Assembly: GCA_964633715.1 (NCBI GenBank)
Contig: CAZWHQ010000029.1
Location: 1 to 53,301, forward strand
Source of the DNA: JAUWVG01 sp964633715
Lineage (GTDB): Bacteria > Acidobacteriota > Aminicenantia > Aminicenantales > Aminicenantaceae
DNA length: 53,301 nt
Direction: 5' to 3'
A program made the translations under genes and the position numbers. A model generated the notes under the pieces. That model had not been told where the DNA came from, did not search any database, and worked only from the letters and a program-made list of their open reading frames with translations. Below are positions 1 through 8,144 of the stretch, piece by piece (position 1 is the stretch's first letter; each line of letters opens with the position of its first letter).

Positions 1-71
1 AAAGTGGGGACTGTCCCCATTTAATCTTTATTTTTTTAAAAAAAGTGGGGACTGTCCCCATTTAATCTTTA
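1..71. repeat. Two direct copies of a REP-like palindrome
   Basis: A 30-bp unit occurs at 1-30 and again, identically, at 42-71, separated by an A/T-rich linker. Each unit contains the palindrome GGGGAC-T-GTCCCC followed by an ATTTAATCTTTA tail. Short palindromes of this type are known from REP/RAYT systems, in which a Y1 tyrosine transposase gene disperses them. No transposase is visible here, so the assignment rests on the repeat structure alone. The second copy ends next to the stop of the nucleotidyltransferase gene and could also fold as an RNA hairpin at its 3' end. Confidence 0.6.
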
Positions 72-74
72 CAT

Positions 75-674
75 TTAATTAATTTTCAATTGAATTCCAG
101 CCTCTTTAAAGGCATCAATTAATAAATTATAAACACCAATTTTTTCTGCCCAAGTTTTTAAATAATTTGTATCTAAATTATTTTCTTGAACTTTAATGAC
201 ACCAAGTACGTCAAGCCATTGACGCTCTGAAACTCGACTCCCCATCTCATACCATAATAATTTGTTAAGAATAATATCTTCCGGAGAAGAAAAATAAAAT
301 TCAGAAGTCTCATCATTTTCAACAAGTGTGTCTTTGAGCTTTCGATTCCTTACACTTTCCTGATATGGATCTTTTTTTTGAATAAAAACATCAATTTTTA
401 TTGCTGTTTTCAAATGTATAAGGTTGAATGATGATAATTGATCTATTGCTCCTTTTATCATATCTTCATCAATATAAAATGCTTTTTCAAGCTGTTGTTT
501 TAGTCGTGAAATGTGAAATGACTGTATATCGGCAACGATGTCAATATCCATAGTAGATCGTGGCAAACCAAATATCGAACTGGCTATGGAACCACCAATG
601 TAATAAGGAATTGAAAGGCTATCTAATACTTTTATACATGGTTTTAACGCTAATAAAATATAAGCAGATTTCAT
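75..674 (-). CDS. Nucleotidyltransferase-fold protein, probable toxin of a TA-like pair
   Basis: This 199-aa protein has the start of a minimal nucleotidyltransferase fold: a GGSIAS motif near residue 27, then an R-S-T-M-D-I-D-I segment around residues 39-46 that supplies the paired acidic residues expected to bind metal. The rest fits the nucleotidyltransferase-like families (AbiEii/DUF6036 type) that occur with a small partner. The ATG at 674 lies 4 nt after the stop of the upstream 82-aa gene and has no clear Shine-Dalgarno of its own, so the two are probably translationally coupled. A nucleotidylating toxin role is inferred from family and gene order. A tRNA- or antibiotic-modifying role is also possible. 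Adjacent REP palindromes and a decayed ORF suggest an accessory region. Confidence 0.65.
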   Translation of the reverse strand: MKSAYILLALKPCIKVLDSLSIPYYIGGSIASSIFGLPRSTMDIDIVADIQSFHISRLKQQLEKAFYIDEDMIKGAIDQLSSFNLIHLKTAIKIDVFIQKKDPYQESVRNRKLKDTLVENDETSEFYFSSPEDIILNKLLWYEMGSRVSERQWLDVLGVIKVQENNLDTNYLKTWAEKIGVYNLLIDAFKEAGIQLKIN

Positions 675-678
675 GTTC

Positions 679-927
679 TTATCTATTTAAATAATCATTT
701 ACACGTGCAGCTAAGTCTTCACCGTACTGACAACCAATAAATAATAAATTAACCTGCTTTTCATCAAGATTTTTATTTTTTCTGGCTATAGCACGTTTTG
801 AGAGTTGTATTGTTGTTTGGGAAAGCGAACAGACCTGAGCAAATTTCTGTGCAGTACTTTGTCTCTTCAGCAAAGAAATCTGTACTTTTTCAATTTGTGG
901 ATGAGTGTCGATGGATTGAGTTTTCAT
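679..927 (-). CDS. Small antitoxin-like partner protein
   Basis: This 82-aa protein has a conserved-looking core, roughly residues 34-80, with an S-x-T-T-I-x-L-S-R-A-I-A-like helix and a C-terminal Y-G-x-D-L-A-x-R-V segment. I recognise it as the kind of small protein that commonly precedes DUF6036-type nucleotidyltransferases, but I cannot name the family. It is encoded directly upstream of the nucleotidyltransferase with a 4-nt gap. A perfect 6-bp inverted repeat lies 11 nt upstream of its ATG and could be an autoregulatory operator. An antitoxin role is inferred from size and position. Confidence 0.55.
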   Translation of the reverse strand: MKTQSIDTHPQIEKVQISLLKRQSTAQKFAQVCSLSQTTIQLSKRAIARKNKNLDEKQVNLLFIGCQYGEDLAARVNDYLNR

Positions 928-937
928 ACTCGTATAA

Positions 938-953
938 AATACATCTTTGTATT
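938..953. promoter_or_regulatory. Inverted repeat upstream of the TA-like pair, possible operator
   Basis: AATACA-TCTT-TGTATT is a perfect 6-bp inverted repeat with a 4-nt loop, 11 nt before the ATG of the 82-aa gene. Toxin-antitoxin operons are often autoregulated through such palindromes, but in an A/T-rich region this one could be chance. Confidence 0.25.
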
Positions 954-1098
954 ACAATTTGAAAGATATTTTTAGACTCGGATTTAATCATAGAATCAGC
1001 AGAAACACACTGTGCCGTTTTGATATGATCATTCTCTTCTCAGTTGTTAGCACTTTTAAAAAGAAGCGGATTTATTGATCTGCAAAAATCCTGAGTGA

Positions 1099-1418
1099 TC
1101 ATATCCAGATGGGAAGACACTGATCCAGGCCTGGATCGATAAAAACTGCAGGAAAAATAGCCCTCATGCTATAGAATACTTTTTTGCACCTATAAGAAAT
1201 TTATCAGATTTCAAAAAAGCAATCGTTACGCTTTTTGACGATAGAGTAATAAATGTGCCAAATATTTGCGTGATTTTGCTAATGGAATCATAAGTAAGTG
1301 CTTAGAGCAGTTAGGCTTTGACGAAACGATGTTTAATATCAATGATATTGTGTCCATTTCTGATGGTTTGGACATCTCGGTGAAGTTGTTTTACTTTATG
1401 AAGTTGACGGCTTGGTAG
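1099..1418 (+). pseudogene. Decayed, frameshifted ORF of unknown family
   Basis: Two open stretches in different frames together read like one protein. Frame A (1099-1293) encodes about 64 residues that include a T-L-I-Q-A-W-I-D-K-N stretch and F-F-A-P-I-R-N-L-S-D-F. Frame B (1245-1418) continues with Y-L-R-D-F-A-N-G-I-I-S-K-C-L-E-Q-L-G-F-D-E and ends at TAG 1416-1418. The overlap suggests a frameshift near 1245-1265. Neither stretch has a start codon with a ribosome-binding site. I do not recognise the family. The rest of 928-1098 shows no credible gene. Confidence 0.35.
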
Positions 1419-1435
1419 GTTTTTAATACTATAAT
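1404..1435 (+). promoter_or_regulatory. Possible sigma-70-type promoter of the DUF6305 gene
   Basis: A perfect TATAAT lies at 1430-1435, 40 bp before the start codon. The best -35 is TTGACG at 1404-1409, but the 20-bp spacing is longer than the usual 17, so this is only a weak call. Confidence 0.35.
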
Positions 1436-1475
1436 ACATGATTGATCTTAGTCTTCAACATTTAAGGAGAAAGAG

Positions 1476-2114
1476 ATGAACAGGATGTCAAAGATACTTT
1501 CCCTGGTTCTCTTGCTAGCCATGACAGCCGGAACAATTTTTTTAGGCGCATCTCAGGCAGAACTCCCCAAAACTGAAATCCCGGTACTCATCACTTCCTG
1601 TGGACAGTGCGCCGGCACAAATATGGTCAAAGTTCTCTTCATGAGACTCAAGCTCCAGGCGGAGCCACCGGCAAATGCCTATGAAATGAATGAACTTGCC
1701 ACAGCAGAGGATTTAAGGAAGGCCAAAGAGGATGGAATCCCATTTAAATCGGTCATCATTGTCATGGGAGCAAGCCTCAAGGGAATGGGAGCCGCAGGCA
1801 TAGATATTGAAGATGAAATAGAGCGGACATCTTTGTTAATCCAGGAGGCCCGGACACAAGGAATCACCATTATCGGCGCCCATATCACGGGGATAAAGAA
1901 TCGGGCACAGGGTGCAGCTCCCGGGGATAACACAGATGAACTCAGCATTGACGCCGTCGCACCCGCATCTGATCTCCTCCTCATCAACATAGACGGTGAT
2001 GAAGACAGCCGATTCACCATCATTTCCGAGGACAAACAAATTCCGATGATTCGAGTGGAAAAAAATCTAGAACTTCTGGAAAAATTAAAAGAATTATTCA
2101 GCCCTAAAGGTTGA
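1476..2114 (+). CDS. Secreted DUF6305 family protein
   Basis: This 212-aa protein starts with a clear signal peptide (hydrophobic stretch about residues 8-25) and is predicted to be periplasmic. The mature part shows features I associate with DUF6305: an I-T-S-C-G-Q-C segment near residue 40, then a V-I-I-V-M-G-A-S-x-K-G-x-G-A-A-G-I-D block about residues 94-111, then I-x-G-x-H-I-T-G. The family has no established function. Here the S-x-G-Q region carries two cysteines (C-G-Q-C), which could form a disulfide. The ATG is preceded by AAGGAG at 6-8 nt. Its last 11 nt overlap the 3' end of the convergent TolC gene. Confidence 0.75.
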   Translation: MNRMSKILSLVLLLAMTAGTIFLGASQAELPKTEIPVLITSCGQCAGTNMVKVLFMRLKLQAEPPANAYEMNELATAEDLRKAKEDGIPFKSVIIVMGASLKGMGAAGIDIEDEIERTSLLIQEARTQGITIIGAHITGIKNRAQGAAPGDNTDELSIDAVAPASDLLLINIDGDEDSRFTIISEDKQIPMIRVEKNLELLEKLKELFSPKG

Positions 2115-3624
2115 TCCCCATAGTTCTGTTCAAACGAGCGATCGAGAGGTTGTAATCGATGACAGCCCTCAGCTCAGCGCTCCTCGCATTAGCCAGGTCT
2201 CTTTGATACTGGAGCACAAGATAATTTGTGGTCAAGCCGACTAGAAGTTTTTTCTCTTCGGCTTCCAATTTTTTTTCGGCCAGCTCTCTCGCTGCCTGAT
2301 AAGCCTGGATACGTTTGAAATCCGTTTGAACAGCCCTCACTCCATTGCTGACCTCTAAAAAAACCTGCTGCTCCTGATTTTGCAGGCGCAGCTTGGCCTG
2401 ATCCAAATTCGCCTTGGACTGGGCATAGATTGCGCGGGAAAAAAGAGTGTTCATAGGCAAGGTTAAGGTGAAGCTGGCTGACCAATTCTTGTAAAGGAAT
2501 TTTACCGCATCTTTTAAGGATTCAGAAGAACCCCCGGGAACCGTCCCCACAACAACATCAGTAAGGGGATTATTATCCTGGTACAAAATCTGGGTGCCGG
2601 AAATACCGGGGCTCCAGTAGGAAGCTTCAAAACTCAGAGCAGGAAGAAGTTGATTTTTCGCGTAGACAAAATCCATATCTCTGCTTTTAATCCCCCAACG
2701 CAGAGACTCCAGATCCGGCCTGTTGTCCATGGCTGTTTTAAGCGCGCCATCAAGGCTGATATCGGTCCTTGTGTTTAAAGGCAAATCGATTGGATTGATC
2801 TTGATCGAACGAATGTCCCCATCCATAGCCAAATTGATGATCGTTTTTAAAACTTCGTCATTATTATTGACCAGAGCTTCGGCTTGAAGGATATCCGCTT
2901 CTCTTGTGGCCACCTCCGCCTCTGCGCTCAAAATTTCTATGGGAGCCAATGTCCCCACCTCGACTTCTCTCCTGTTCTTTTCAAGAAGATCTCTAGCCAG
3001 ATCCAGGGACTGTTGTTTGACTTTGAGATCCTCGATGCTGAAGACGAGATTCCAGTAGGCCTCTTCGACACTGTACACGGTATCCAAAAGGGCTTGATTG
3101 AGCTGGCTGTTGGACATTTCCCTGTTGTTTTTGGCTAGAATGATCTCTCTGCGGTTAATCCGAAATCCAAAGTTTCTTAAAAGAGGTTGGGTGAAATCAA
3201 ATTGAAGAGTGCTTCCAAACCGGGGATTGATCGTTTGGAATCTCGTATTGGTCTCATTCTGATAAGAAAATAACGAAGCTGTTATAGAGCCGCCCATCGG
3301 AAGGTTCTGCTGGTATTGTCCAGCATAGTTATTATATTCCGTAGTGACCTGGCCAGCAGCATCTATCCAGGAGAACGAAGGTATGTTTGTTTCCTGCGTG
3401 AAGTATCTCATAGAAAATTGAGGGAAAAATCGTTCTTTTGCCAAAGACACTGAGGCATCGGCAATTTCAGGATTTAAAATTTCAACGGCAAGGCCCAAAT
3501 TATTTTTAAGAGCCGTTTTGATACACTCATCGAGGGAGAGCTCTCTCTCCTTCTGCTGGGACCATCCTCCAACAGCTAACATCAATATAATTAATACGGT
3601 TATTGCACTTTTTGCTCTCAGCAT
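2104..3624 (-). CDS. TolC-family outer membrane efflux protein
   Basis: This 506-aa protein has an N-terminal signal peptide (residues 1-23) followed by two outer-membrane-efflux repeats rich in long amphipathic helices, as in TolC/OprM. The reading frame is open further upstream, but the ATG at 3624 is chosen because it has GGGAGG about 7 nt before it and begins the signal peptide directly; longer starts would run into the upstream ATPase gene. It is the last gene of a leftward operon: adaptor, ATPase, ATPase, TolC. It would form the outer-membrane duct of a tripartite exporter. The substrate is unknown. Confidence 0.88.
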   Translation of the reverse strand: MLRAKSAITVLIILMLAVGGWSQQKERELSLDECIKTALKNNLGLAVEILNPEIADASVSLAKERFFPQFSMRYFTQETNIPSFSWIDAAGQVTTEYNNYAGQYQQNLPMGGSITASLFSYQNETNTRFQTINPRFGSTLQFDFTQPLLRNFGFRINRREIILAKNNREMSNSQLNQALLDTVYSVEEAYWNLVFSIEDLKVKQQSLDLARDLLEKNRREVEVGTLAPIEILSAEAEVATREADILQAEALVNNNDEVLKTIINLAMDGDIRSIKINPIDLPLNTRTDISLDGALKTAMDNRPDLESLRWGIKSRDMDFVYAKNQLLPALSFEASYWSPGISGTQILYQDNNPLTDVVVGTVPGGSSESLKDAVKFLYKNWSASFTLTLPMNTLFSRAIYAQSKANLDQAKLRLQNQEQQVFLEVSNGVRAVQTDFKRIQAYQAARELAEKKLEAEEKKLLVGLTTNYLVLQYQRDLANARSAELRAVIDYNLSIARLNRTMGINL

Positions 3625-3673
3625 CTTAAACCTCCCGGCATTTTCAAATCTTCCGATATTTACATCTTTAAAG

Positions 3674-4342
3674 TCATTCATCCTTCTGAACCCATCCGTC
3701 AAGAAGGCGGATGATACGTTTTCCATACGCGGCTTTTTCCTCTGAATGAGTGACCTGGATAATGGTTGTTCCCTGCTCATTTAGGGTTTTGAGAAGCTCC
3801 ATGACCTCAATCCCTTCCTCCGAGTTCAAATTTCCCGTTGGTTCATCCGCCAGAATCAACTGGGGATTGGTGATAAGAGCACGGGCAACAGCCACCTTCT
3901 GCTGCTGACCGCCGGACAATTGATTAGGGAAGAGGTCTTTTTTAGCCACAATATTAAATCTATCGAGCATATCCGCCACTCGGCTCTTCCGCTCCGCTCC
4001 TTTTACTTTTTTATACAAAAGCGGAGTTTCCAGATTTTCATAAACCGTCAAATCATCAATGAGGTGATAGCTTTGGAACACAAAACCGATATGGTGCTTG
4101 TGAATCTCAGATCGTTGTTTCTCACTCAGCCTCTGGACTTCTTTATCATAAAACAAAAACTCCCCACTGGAGGGGACATCAAGCATGCCAAGGATATGGA
4201 GAAGGGTTGACTTGCCGGCTCCTGAGGGCCCCATGATCGTTAAAAACTCGGCTTCAGCCACATCAAGATCAACGTTTCTAAGGACAAAAGTCTTGACGAA
4301 ACCCGTAGAATAATACTTAGTTATATCTCTCAACTTAATCAT
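3674..4342 (-). CDS. ABC transporter ATP-binding protein, LolD/MacB type (second of two)
   Basis: This 222-aa stand-alone ATPase has Walker A GPSGAGKST at 38-46, the Q-loop in F-V-F-Q near 87-90, signature LSGGQQQK at 142-149 and Walker B LILADEPTG at 162-170. The length, LSGGQQQ signature and NLN/NLD after Walker B are typical of LolD/MacB/FtsE-type ATPases that drive FtsX-like permeases rather than importers. It lies 49 nt before the TolC start and about 98 nt after the first ATPase. No permease is encoded in this operon. The two ATPases are clearly related and may form a heterodimer or serve different permeases. Confidence 0.9.
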   Translation of the reverse strand: MIKLRDITKYYSTGFVKTFVLRNVDLDVAEAEFLTIMGPSGAGKSTLLHILGMLDVPSSGEFLFYDKEVQRLSEKQRSEIHKHHIGFVFQSYHLIDDLTVYENLETPLLYKKVKGAERKSRVADMLDRFNIVAKKDLFPNQLSGGQQQKVAVARALITNPQLILADEPTGNLNSEEGIEVMELLKTLNEQGTTIIQVTHSEEKAAYGKRIIRLLDGWVQKDE

Positions 4343-4440
4343 ACAAACCCTCCTCGATTGAGATATTTTTCCTCATTTTTCTCTTGACGCCCGCTCACAG
4401 TCGTCCCTAAAAACAGGACACAGATGACATGCTGCCGAAA

Positions 4441-5130
4441 CTAGATCTTAAATTCCTTGCTAATATTTTCAGACACAATATGTCCATCGAACAGATGAAT
4501 GATACGATGACTGTATTCGGCATATGCAGGAGAATGGGTGACCATAACAATTGTGGTGCCCGCCTCGTGGAGATCTTGCAGCAATTTCATGACTTCCTCA
4601 CCGTGGGCAGAATCCAGATTACCCGTAGGTTCGTCTGCCAGAATGAGTTTTGGTTTGGCAACTACGGCCCTGGCGACGGCCACACGCTGCTGCTGTCCAC
4701 CGGATAATTGCTGAGGGAAATGGCTCTTTCTCGCAATGATTTCCATCTGTTCGAGTGCTAAGTTGACTCTTTCTTTTCTCTCCGAAGATGAATACCCAAG
4801 ATACAAAAGCGGAAGCTCAACATTTTCATAAACTGTCAGCTCATCGATGAGATTGAAACTCTGAAAGACAAAACCAATGTTTGATTTTCTCAAACTGGCT
4901 CTCTGCCTTTCGGAATAGCCGGACACTTCTTCATCAAAAAAATGATACTTTCCCGAGGATGCCTTATCGATCATCCCAAGAACATTCAGCAACGTGGATT
5001 TTCCGCATCCTGATGGTCCCATGATGGCCACATACTCCCCCTCTTTGATTTCAAGGTTGATGTTGTTTAAAGCCGTTGTTTCCACGTCTTCTGTTGTGTA
5101 AATTTTCTTAAGATCTTCAGTTTTAATCAT
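4441..5130 (-). CDS. ABC transporter ATP-binding protein, LolD/MacB type (first of two)
   Basis: This 229-aa ATPase has Walker A GPSGCGKST at 38-46, signature LSGGQQQR at 142-149 and Walker B LILADEPTG at 162-170, with the MacB/LolD pattern NLD after it. The frame can be extended to a TTG at 5142, but the ATG at 5130 has GGAGG at 6 nt and is preferred. It follows the adaptor gene by about 30 nt. It aligns with the second ATPase over its whole length, which points to an old duplication. It should power mechanotransmission by an FtsX-like permease. The only such permease in the window is at 17459-19882, under the same type of promoter. Confidence 0.9.
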   Translation of the reverse strand: MIKTEDLKKIYTTEDVETTALNNINLEIKEGEYVAIMGPSGCGKSTLLNVLGMIDKASSGKYHFFDEEVSGYSERQRASLRKSNIGFVFQSFNLIDELTVYENVELPLLYLGYSSSERKERVNLALEQMEIIARKSHFPQQLSGGQQQRVAVARAVVAKPKLILADEPTGNLDSAHGEEVMKLLQDLHEAGTTIVMVTHSPAYAEYSHRIIHLFDGHIVSENISKEFKI

Positions 5131-5161
5131 TATTTCCTCCAAAATTTTAAGCTCTATATCC

Positions 5162-6436
5162 TTAACGGTTATCGCTTTGTCTTTTTAAGACCAAACGTTC
5201 CATATTCCCATAATTTTCATAGCCCGAAGTGATAACCCGATCGCCGGGCTGAAGTCCTTCGAGAACCTCATAGACATCTGTGTTCCACCGCCCCACCTTG
5301 ATGTTCGTTCTTGTCGCGATATCACCGGATTCATCCAGAATATATATCCAGTTCCCACCCGTTGTCTGGAAAAATCCTCCCCGAGGAAGGAGAATGGCTT
5401 CAGAAATATCTCCCAGCTCCAAACGGATATGGAACGTCATCCCCCGTGTGATATTCGGAGGATCTTCCCCCACAAACACCATATCGACTTCAAACCGGCC
5501 GTCCATGACCTCTGGATAAATTTTGTTGACTCGAAGTTCGTACATCTGATCCGCAAGAACAAAAGTGCCCTTCCTATTGAGTTCCAATCGAGGCAGATAG
5601 TGCTCATCAACTCCTAGTACAACCTTAAAACCGCCCATCGCGTCAATTTGGCCAAATGGTGTTCCCGCATTTTTCTGTTCCCCGATTTCTGCCTGTAAAG
5701 ATGTTAAGTGGCCTGATACAGGTGCCCGGACAGTTAAATTCTCCTGTTTCTCTTTAACGACTTCCAAGTTGTCCTGCATGCGCTTGAGGGAGGCCTCCAG
5801 GGCATCGATCTGACTCTGCCTGAATTCCAAATCGTTTTTCTGGCTTTCCAAAGTCAGTTCCTTCCGCCGCTGCAAATACTGGTACTGGTCTTCAGCAATC
5901 TCGAATTCATGTTTGGCGATGAGATCATCTTTGGCTAATTCTCGATACCTATCATAGACACGCTTCTGCTGCTGGAGCATGTTATCGATGTTGGCCAATT
6001 GCTGAACCAACTCCAGCTTGTACTGATCCATCGACAGACGCGTATTCCGCAGATTATTGCTCTGCTGGAACAGCTCGGCCTCTCTCCACATGATATCCAG
6101 CAGCAGATTTGTGTTGGCCAATCTTAATATTTTATCGCCTTCTTGGATCATCGTGCCGGCTTCGACAAAAATTTCTTCAACCCGGCCACCGTCAGAAGCC
6201 GTTAGAAAATGGATGTCCTCAGGCTCGGCATTCCCCATGACTGCAATAAATTCCTGGAAAGGGCCTTTTGTCACGGTTGAAATAGTGAGGCGTTCGGCGT
6301 TGACATTAAGAGTTGATTTACTGACTTTAAAGATTAAGAGATAAGCGACGATCACAACAAATAGGACAATCGACGCCAAAGTGATTATCCTCTTCGGGGG
6401 CCATTTTTTCTTTTTGATTTTTCTGTCCATTCCCAT
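5162..6436 (-). CDS. Periplasmic adaptor (HlyD/MacA family) of a tripartite exporter
   Basis: This 424-aa protein has a basic N-terminus and one membrane anchor (about residues 17-36). After that come a lipoyl-like strand region, a long coiled-coil hairpin (about 105-215, rich in Q, E, K and L), a second lipoyl-like half and beta-barrel/membrane-proximal domains ending in V-L-E-G-L-Q-P-G-D-R-V-I-T-S-G. This is the standard membrane-fusion protein plan and links the inner-membrane permease to TolC. The ATG at 6436 has AAGGAG about 8 nt upstream. It is the first gene of the operon, with a sigma-54-type promoter about 100 nt upstream that points into it. Confidence 0.88.
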   Translation of the reverse strand: MGMDRKIKKKKWPPKRIITLASIVLFVVIVAYLLIFKVSKSTLNVNAERLTISTVTKGPFQEFIAVMGNAEPEDIHFLTASDGGRVEEIFVEAGTMIQEGDKILRLANTNLLLDIMWREAELFQQSNNLRNTRLSMDQYKLELVQQLANIDNMLQQQKRVYDRYRELAKDDLIAKHEFEIAEDQYQYLQRRKELTLESQKNDLEFRQSQIDALEASLKRMQDNLEVVKEKQENLTVRAPVSGHLTSLQAEIGEQKNAGTPFGQIDAMGGFKVVLGVDEHYLPRLELNRKGTFVLADQMYELRVNKIYPEVMDGRFEVDMVFVGEDPPNITRGMTFHIRLELGDISEAILLPRGGFFQTTGGNWIYILDESGDIATRTNIKVGRWNTDVYEVLEGLQPGDRVITSGYENYGNMERLVLKRQSDNR

Positions 6437-6537
6437 GGTGGATCTCCTTATTCGTTATCCGTGTTCTCCTTGATACGTTAGTTTTTGTTTCACTTCTATT
6501 ATTAGACGCATTCTGAACCGTTTCGGTTCACTTTATT

Positions 6538-6553
6538 TGCAATATATGTGCCA
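6538..6553 (-). promoter_or_regulatory. Sigma-54 (-24/-12) promoter of the export operon
   Basis: Read on the minus strand this is TGGCACATATATTGCA, with GG and GC separated by exactly 10 nt. It is a near-consensus RpoN promoter (TGGCAC-N5-TTGCA). Transcription would start near 6526, giving a leader of about 90 nt to the adaptor ATG at 6436. Confidence 0.85.
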
Positions 6554-6582
6554 TAAAAAAATCACTGAGAAAACAAGCTGTA

Positions 6583-6605
6583 TTATTTATGAATCTCATA
6601 AATAA
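6583..6605. promoter_or_regulatory. Perfect 10-bp inverted repeat in the divergent promoter region
   Basis: TTATTTATGA and its exact reverse complement TCATAAATAA are separated by 3 nt. The repeat sits between the minus-strand sigma-54 promoter and the enhancer-like pair at 6608-6644. It could bind another regulator or a DNA-bending protein. It does not match the TGTYC-N6-RGACA pattern. Confidence 0.45.
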
Positions 6606-6607
6606 AG

Positions 6608-6644
6608 TGTTCGCATTGAGACAACGGGTGTTCATTTTCGGACA
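6608..6644. promoter_or_regulatory. Tandem enhancer-like pair (UAS) between the divergent operons
   Basis: Two 16-bp imperfect inverted repeats are present: TGTTC-GCATTG-AGACA at 6608-6623 and TGTTC-ATTTTC-GGACA at 6629-6644. Their centres are 21 bp apart, two turns of the helix. The pair is about 55 bp from the leftward -24 element and 66 bp from the rightward one, so one pair can serve both promoters. Matching pairs with the same spacing occur at 9522-9558 and 17283-17319. Binding by the adjacent NtrC-type regulator is inferred. Confidence 0.75.
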
Positions 6645-6708
6645 TTTGACTTATAATACAGTTTCAAGTATTTGAATCCTCTTTGGAGAATAGAGTGTCC
6701 ATGAAAGT

Positions 6709-6724
6709 CGGCACGTATATTGCA
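6709..6724 (+). promoter_or_regulatory. Sigma-54 promoter of the regulator-kinase operon
   Basis: CGGCACGTATATTGCA has GG and GC separated by 10 nt and a near-consensus -12 region. The ATG of the response regulator is 44 nt downstream, which implies that the regulator activates its own transcription. Confidence 0.83.
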
Positions 6725-6767
6725 TTATGTTTCAAGATCCTCTTCAAATAACACAGGAGAGCTTGAA

Positions 6768-8144
6768 ATGGACAATAAAACCGGAAAAGTCCTTATCATC
6801 GATGACAATGAAGATATCCTTCAAGCCGCCAGGCTGCTTATCAAACAGTATGTGGCTCACATTCATATAGAGAAAAGCCCTGAAGCTGTCCCCTCTCTCA
6901 TAAAAAACGAAAACTATGACGTCATTTTCTTGGATATGAATTTTGCTAAAGGGGCAACCAGTGGACAGGAAGGATTCATCTGGCTGAATAAGATTCTCGA
7001 GATCGATCCGACAATGGTTATCGTGTTGATTACAGCCTTTGGTGATGTGGAAATGGCTGTCAGGGCTATCAAAGAAGGCGCCACTGATTTTGTTCTCAAG
7101 CCCTGGCAGAATGAAAAACTTATCGCAACTCTGTCTTCTGCAATGAAGCTGCGCCGGACACGATTGGAAGCGAAAAGCCTCCGTTCCAGACAAAAACAGC
7201 TCAGTGCCGATCTCGATCAACCCTTCCATGACTTTATCGGAGTCAGCTCTGCCATGCAGGATGTTTTTGCGACAATAAAAAAAGTTGCATTGACCGATGC
7301 CAACATTCTCATTCTAGGTGAAAACGGGACTGGCAAAGAACTCGTTGCTCGAGAACTTCACCGGCAGTCTTCCCGAGCTGAAGAAGTCTTTATCAGCGTG
7401 GATATGGGTGCACTGAGTGAAACCTTATTCGAAAGCGAACTCTTCGGACACATCCGGGGAGCATTCACAGATGCGAGAAAAGACAGGGCCGGACGCTTCG
7501 AAATCGCAACCGGAGGGACCCTTTTCCTCGATGAAATCGGAAATATTCCTTTAACACTTCAAGCAAAACTCCTGACAGTCTTAGAAAATCGTACGGTGAT
7601 ACGTTTGGGTTCCAATAAGCCCATACCTATCGATGTCCGCCTCATCTGTGCCACCAATATGGATATTCGCAATATGGTTGCCGAAAACAGATTCAGACAA
7701 GACCTGCTTTACCGTATCAATACCGTGGAAATTCAACTTCCTCTATTAAAGGACCGTTTGGAGGATATTGCCTTCCTCGCTGAACATTTCATTAAAATCT
7801 ACTGCAAAAAGTACGGCAAACCTTTAAAGAGAATGAATTCCTCGACAAAAAAAAGACTGGAAAAGTACCCATGGCCTGGCAACGTTCGAGAACTGCAGCA
7901 TGCTATAGAAAGAGCTGTTATCATGAGTGAATCCCAGGTGCTCCAACCCGAGGATTTCTTTTTCCCAACCAACAGTTCTGACAGCGAATCCCTATCCATC
8001 GGGGATTTTAATCTGGAGGAGATTGAAAAACTCGTCATCCATAGAGCCATAAGCAAATACAGCGGGAATATCAGCCATGTCGCTAAGGAACTGGGACTTT
8101 CACGCGCTTCACTCTACCGCAGATTGGAAAAATATGGTCTATAG
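6768..8144 (+). CDS. NtrC-type sigma-54-dependent response regulator
   Basis: This 458-aa protein has three domains. The receiver (about 6-125) has acidic D12-D13 and phospho-acceptor D56 in the sequence I-F-L-D-M. The AAA+ sigma-54 activator domain (about 153-385) has Walker A GENGTGKE at 184-191, the sigma-54-contacting loop as GAFTDA (231-236; canonical GAFTGA) and Walker B TLFLDEIGN at 251-259. A Fis-type helix-turn-helix ends the protein (about 430-458). The ATG at 6768 has AGGAG 8 nt upstream and starts just before the receiver; the frame is open upstream but without a credible start. The gene overlaps the kinase gene by 11 nt. It probably controls all four sigma-54 promoters in this window. 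Confidence 0.93.
   Translation: MDNKTGKVLIIDDNEDILQAARLLIKQYVAHIHIEKSPEAVPSLIKNENYDVIFLDMNFAKGATSGQEGFIWLNKILEIDPTMVIVLITAFGDVEMAVRAIKEGATDFVLKPWQNEKLIATLSSAMKLRRTRLEAKSLRSRQKQLSADLDQPFHDFIGVSSAMQDVFATIKKVALTDANILILGENGTGKELVARELHRQSSRAEEVFISVDMGALSETLFESELFGHIRGAFTDARKDRAGRFEIATGGTLFLDEIGNIPLTLQAKLLTVLENRTVIRLGSNKPIPIDVRLICATNMDIRNMVAENRFRQDLLYRINTVEIQLPLLKDRLEDIAFLAEHFIKIYCKKYGKPLKRMNSSTKKRLEKYPWPGNVRELQHAIERAVIMSESQVLQPEDFFFPTNSSDSESLSIGDFNLEEIEKLVIHRAISKYSGNISHVAKELGLSRASLYRRLEKYGL

Noticed and set aside
6691..6700. A single TGTCC half-site between the enhancer pair and the regulator promoter
   Set aside because: It lacks a matching second half at the right distance, so it was not counted as an enhancer site.
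7458..7475. GAFTDA in place of GAFTGA in the sigma-54 activator loop
   Set aside because: I first took this as a sign of lost sigma-54 contact, but the variant is common in activators of Bacteroidota-like lineages, and near-consensus sigma-54 promoters are present beside the gene.
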